Shown here: piece after piece, positions 62,864-64,000 of the stretch
Numbering within the stretch: the stretch's first letter is position 1
Layout of the letters: every line of letters begins with the position of its first letter
Assembly (NCBI RefSeq): GCF_003143855.1
Contig: NZ_QFRK01000005.1
Coordinates: 110,897-174,896, forward strand
Source: Streptomyces sp. NWU339
Lineage (GTDB): Bacteria > Actinomycetota > Actinomycetes > Streptomycetales > Streptomycetaceae
Length of the DNA: 64,000 nucleotides
Reading direction: 5' to 3'
Program-made: the position numbers and the translations under genes
The notes under the pieces: generated by a model
The model's database searches: none
What the model was told of the DNA's origin: nothing
Seen by the model: only the letters and a program-made list of their open reading frames with translations

Positions 62864-64000
62864 ATGTCCGCCGAGCCCCTCTCCACCGCTTCCACCGCCT
62901 TTCGTTCCGCCCTCGACGTGATCCGCGCCGTCGAGCCGCGCGTCGCCGACGCCATCGGCCAGGAGGTCGCCGACCAGCGCGAGATGCTCAAGCTGATCGC
63001 CTCCGAGAACTACGCCTCCCCGGCCACCCTCCTGGCGATGGGCAACTGGTTCAGCGACAAGTACGCCGAGGGCACCGTCGGCCGCCGCTTCTACGCCGGC
63101 TGCCGCAACGTCGACACCGTCGAGTCGCTGGCCGCCGAGCACGCCAGGGAGCTGTTCGGCGCCCGCCACGCCTACGTCCAGCCGCACTCGGGCATCGACG
63201 CCAACCTGGTCGCCTTTTGGGCCGTGCTCGCCCAGCGCGTCGAGGCACCCGCCCTGGAGAAGGCCGGCGTCCGCCAGGTCAACGACCTCTCCGAGGCCGA
63301 CTGGGCCGAACTGCGCCGCGCCTTCGGTAACCAGCGCATGCTCGGCATGTCCCTGGACGCCGGCGGCCACCTCACCCACGGCTTCCGCCCGAACATCTCA
63401 GGAAAGATGTTCGACCAGCGTTCCTACGGCACCGACCCGGCCACCGGCCTCCTCGACTACGAGGCGCTGCGCGCCTCCGCCCGCGAGTTCAAGCCGCTGA
63501 TCATCGTCGCTGGCTACTCCGCCTACCCCCGTCTGGTGAACTTCCGGATCATGCGCGAGATCGCCGACGAGGTCGGCGCCACGCTCATGGTCGACATGGC
63601 CCACTTCGCCGGTCTCGTCGCCGGCAAGGTCCTCACCGGCGACTTCGACCCGGTCCCGCACGCCCAGATCGTCACCACCACCACCCACAAGTCGCTGCGC
63701 GGCCCGCGCGGCGGCATGGTCCTGTGCGACGACTCGCTCAAGGACCAGGTCGACCGCGGCTGCCCGATGGTCCTGGGCGGTCCGCTCCCGCACGTCATGG
63801 CCGCCAAGGCGGTCGCCCTGGCGGAGGCACGGCAGCCCTCCTTCCAGGACTACGCCCAGCGCATCGTGGACAACTCCCGCGCCCTCGCCGACGGCCTGAT
63901 GCGCCGCGGCGCCACCCTGGTCACCGGCGGCAGCGACAACCACCTCAACCTGATCGACGTCACCACCTCCTACGGCCTCACCGGCCGCCAGGCCGAGGCC
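62864..64000 (+). CDS. glyA: Serine hydroxymethyltransferase, 3'-truncated
   Basis: 379 codons are visible from ATG 62864, with GGAGGT 4 bases upstream; the rest lies outside. This PLP enzyme converts serine and THF to glycine and methylene-THF. Motifs are [53 protein letters not shown] and [11 protein letters not shown]. The PLP Lys lies in [17 protein letters not shown]. The sequence has an insert of about 50 residues ([32 protein letters not shown]) before [12 protein letters not shown], characteristic of a longer actinobacterial form. It is regulated by the ZTP riboswitch just upstream. Confidence 0.96.
   Translation, partial: MSAEPLSTASTAFRSALDVIRAVEPRVADAIGQEVADQREMLKLIASENYASPATLLAMGNWFSDKYAEGTVGRRFYAGCRNVDTVESLAAEHARELFGARHAYVQPHSGIDANLVAFWAVLAQRVEAPALEKAGVRQVNDLSEADWAELRRAFGNQRMLGMSLDAGGHLTHGFRPNISGKMFDQRSYGTDPATGLLDYEALRASAREFKPLIIVAGYSAYPRLVNFRIMREIADEVGATLMVDMAHFAGLVAGKVLTGDFDPVPHAQIVTTTTHKSLRGPRGGMVLCDDSLKDQVDRGCPMVLGGPLPHVMAAKAVALAEARQPSFQDYAQRIVDNSRALADGLMRRGATLVTGGSDNHLNLIDVTTSYGLTGRQAEA

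Overview
The window is a stretch of high-GC (about 70 percent or more), densely coding chromosome with strong G/C bias at third codon positions, many GTG starts, ATGA/GTGA gene overlaps and several leaderless promoters. Together with conserved blocks such as purN-purH, sucC-sucD, folD-DUF3017-mdh and the PspC two-component locus, this points to the core chromosome of a Streptomyces. I see no insertion sequence, prophage, CRISPR array, rRNA or tRNA. The first gene (a protein kinase) and the last gene (glyA) are cut by the window edges.

Layout. 1-8 kb: two tandem membrane Ser/Thr kinases, a succinic-semialdehyde dehydrogenase with a GMC oxidoreductase, and an LAETG-anchored surface protein. 8-14.7 kb: a membrane protein, a chorismate mutase preceded by a Phe-rich leader peptide and terminator hairpin, guaA, a PPOX-fold protein, a polytopic membrane protein and a DoxX protein. 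14.7-18.6 kb: a PspC membrane protein and its small partner, divergent from a PspC-fused histidine kinase and LuxR response regulator. 18.7-28.4 kb: a GNAT enzyme, a decayed anti-sigma-type ATPase, a small membrane protein, a TDT/SLAC1 transporter, an NlpC/P60 endopeptidase, the PcrA/UvrD helicase, an M23 endopeptidase and a lipase-like hydrolase. 28.8 kb: the B12-binding small subunit of isobutyryl-CoA mutase.

29.4-37.4 kb is the most interesting block: a divergent five-gene locus (DUF5691 and SWIM zinc finger on the minus strand; MoxR ATPase, DUF5682 and VWA protein on the plus strand). The shared promoter region carries a perfect 13-bp inverted repeat. On the minus strand it forms a perfect RecA-independent DNA-damage promoter (TTGTCAGTG-N8-TACCTT). 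The helicase gene at 22992 has the same promoter class (TTGTCGGTG-N8-TAGACT). I infer an uncharacterised, damage-induced MoxR/VWA chaperone-type or defence-type machine.

37.6-53.1 kb holds central metabolism: sucCD, an XRE/sigma-like membrane regulator, a DUF6350 membrane protein, purN-purH, folD-DUF3017, an XRE-DUF2690 membrane protein and mdh. The mdh leader has a MarR-type palindrome followed by interleaved inverted repeats. 53.4-60.7 kb is a choline/glycine-betaine operon: betaine aldehyde dehydrogenase, choline dehydrogenase, then ABC ATPase, a double permease and a lipoprotein receptor. The last part has a small lipoprotein, a glutathionylspermidine-synthase-like ATP-grasp enzyme and glyA behind a ZTP (pfl) riboswitch. 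Purine and one-carbon genes (guaA, purN, purH, folD, glyA) recur through the window.
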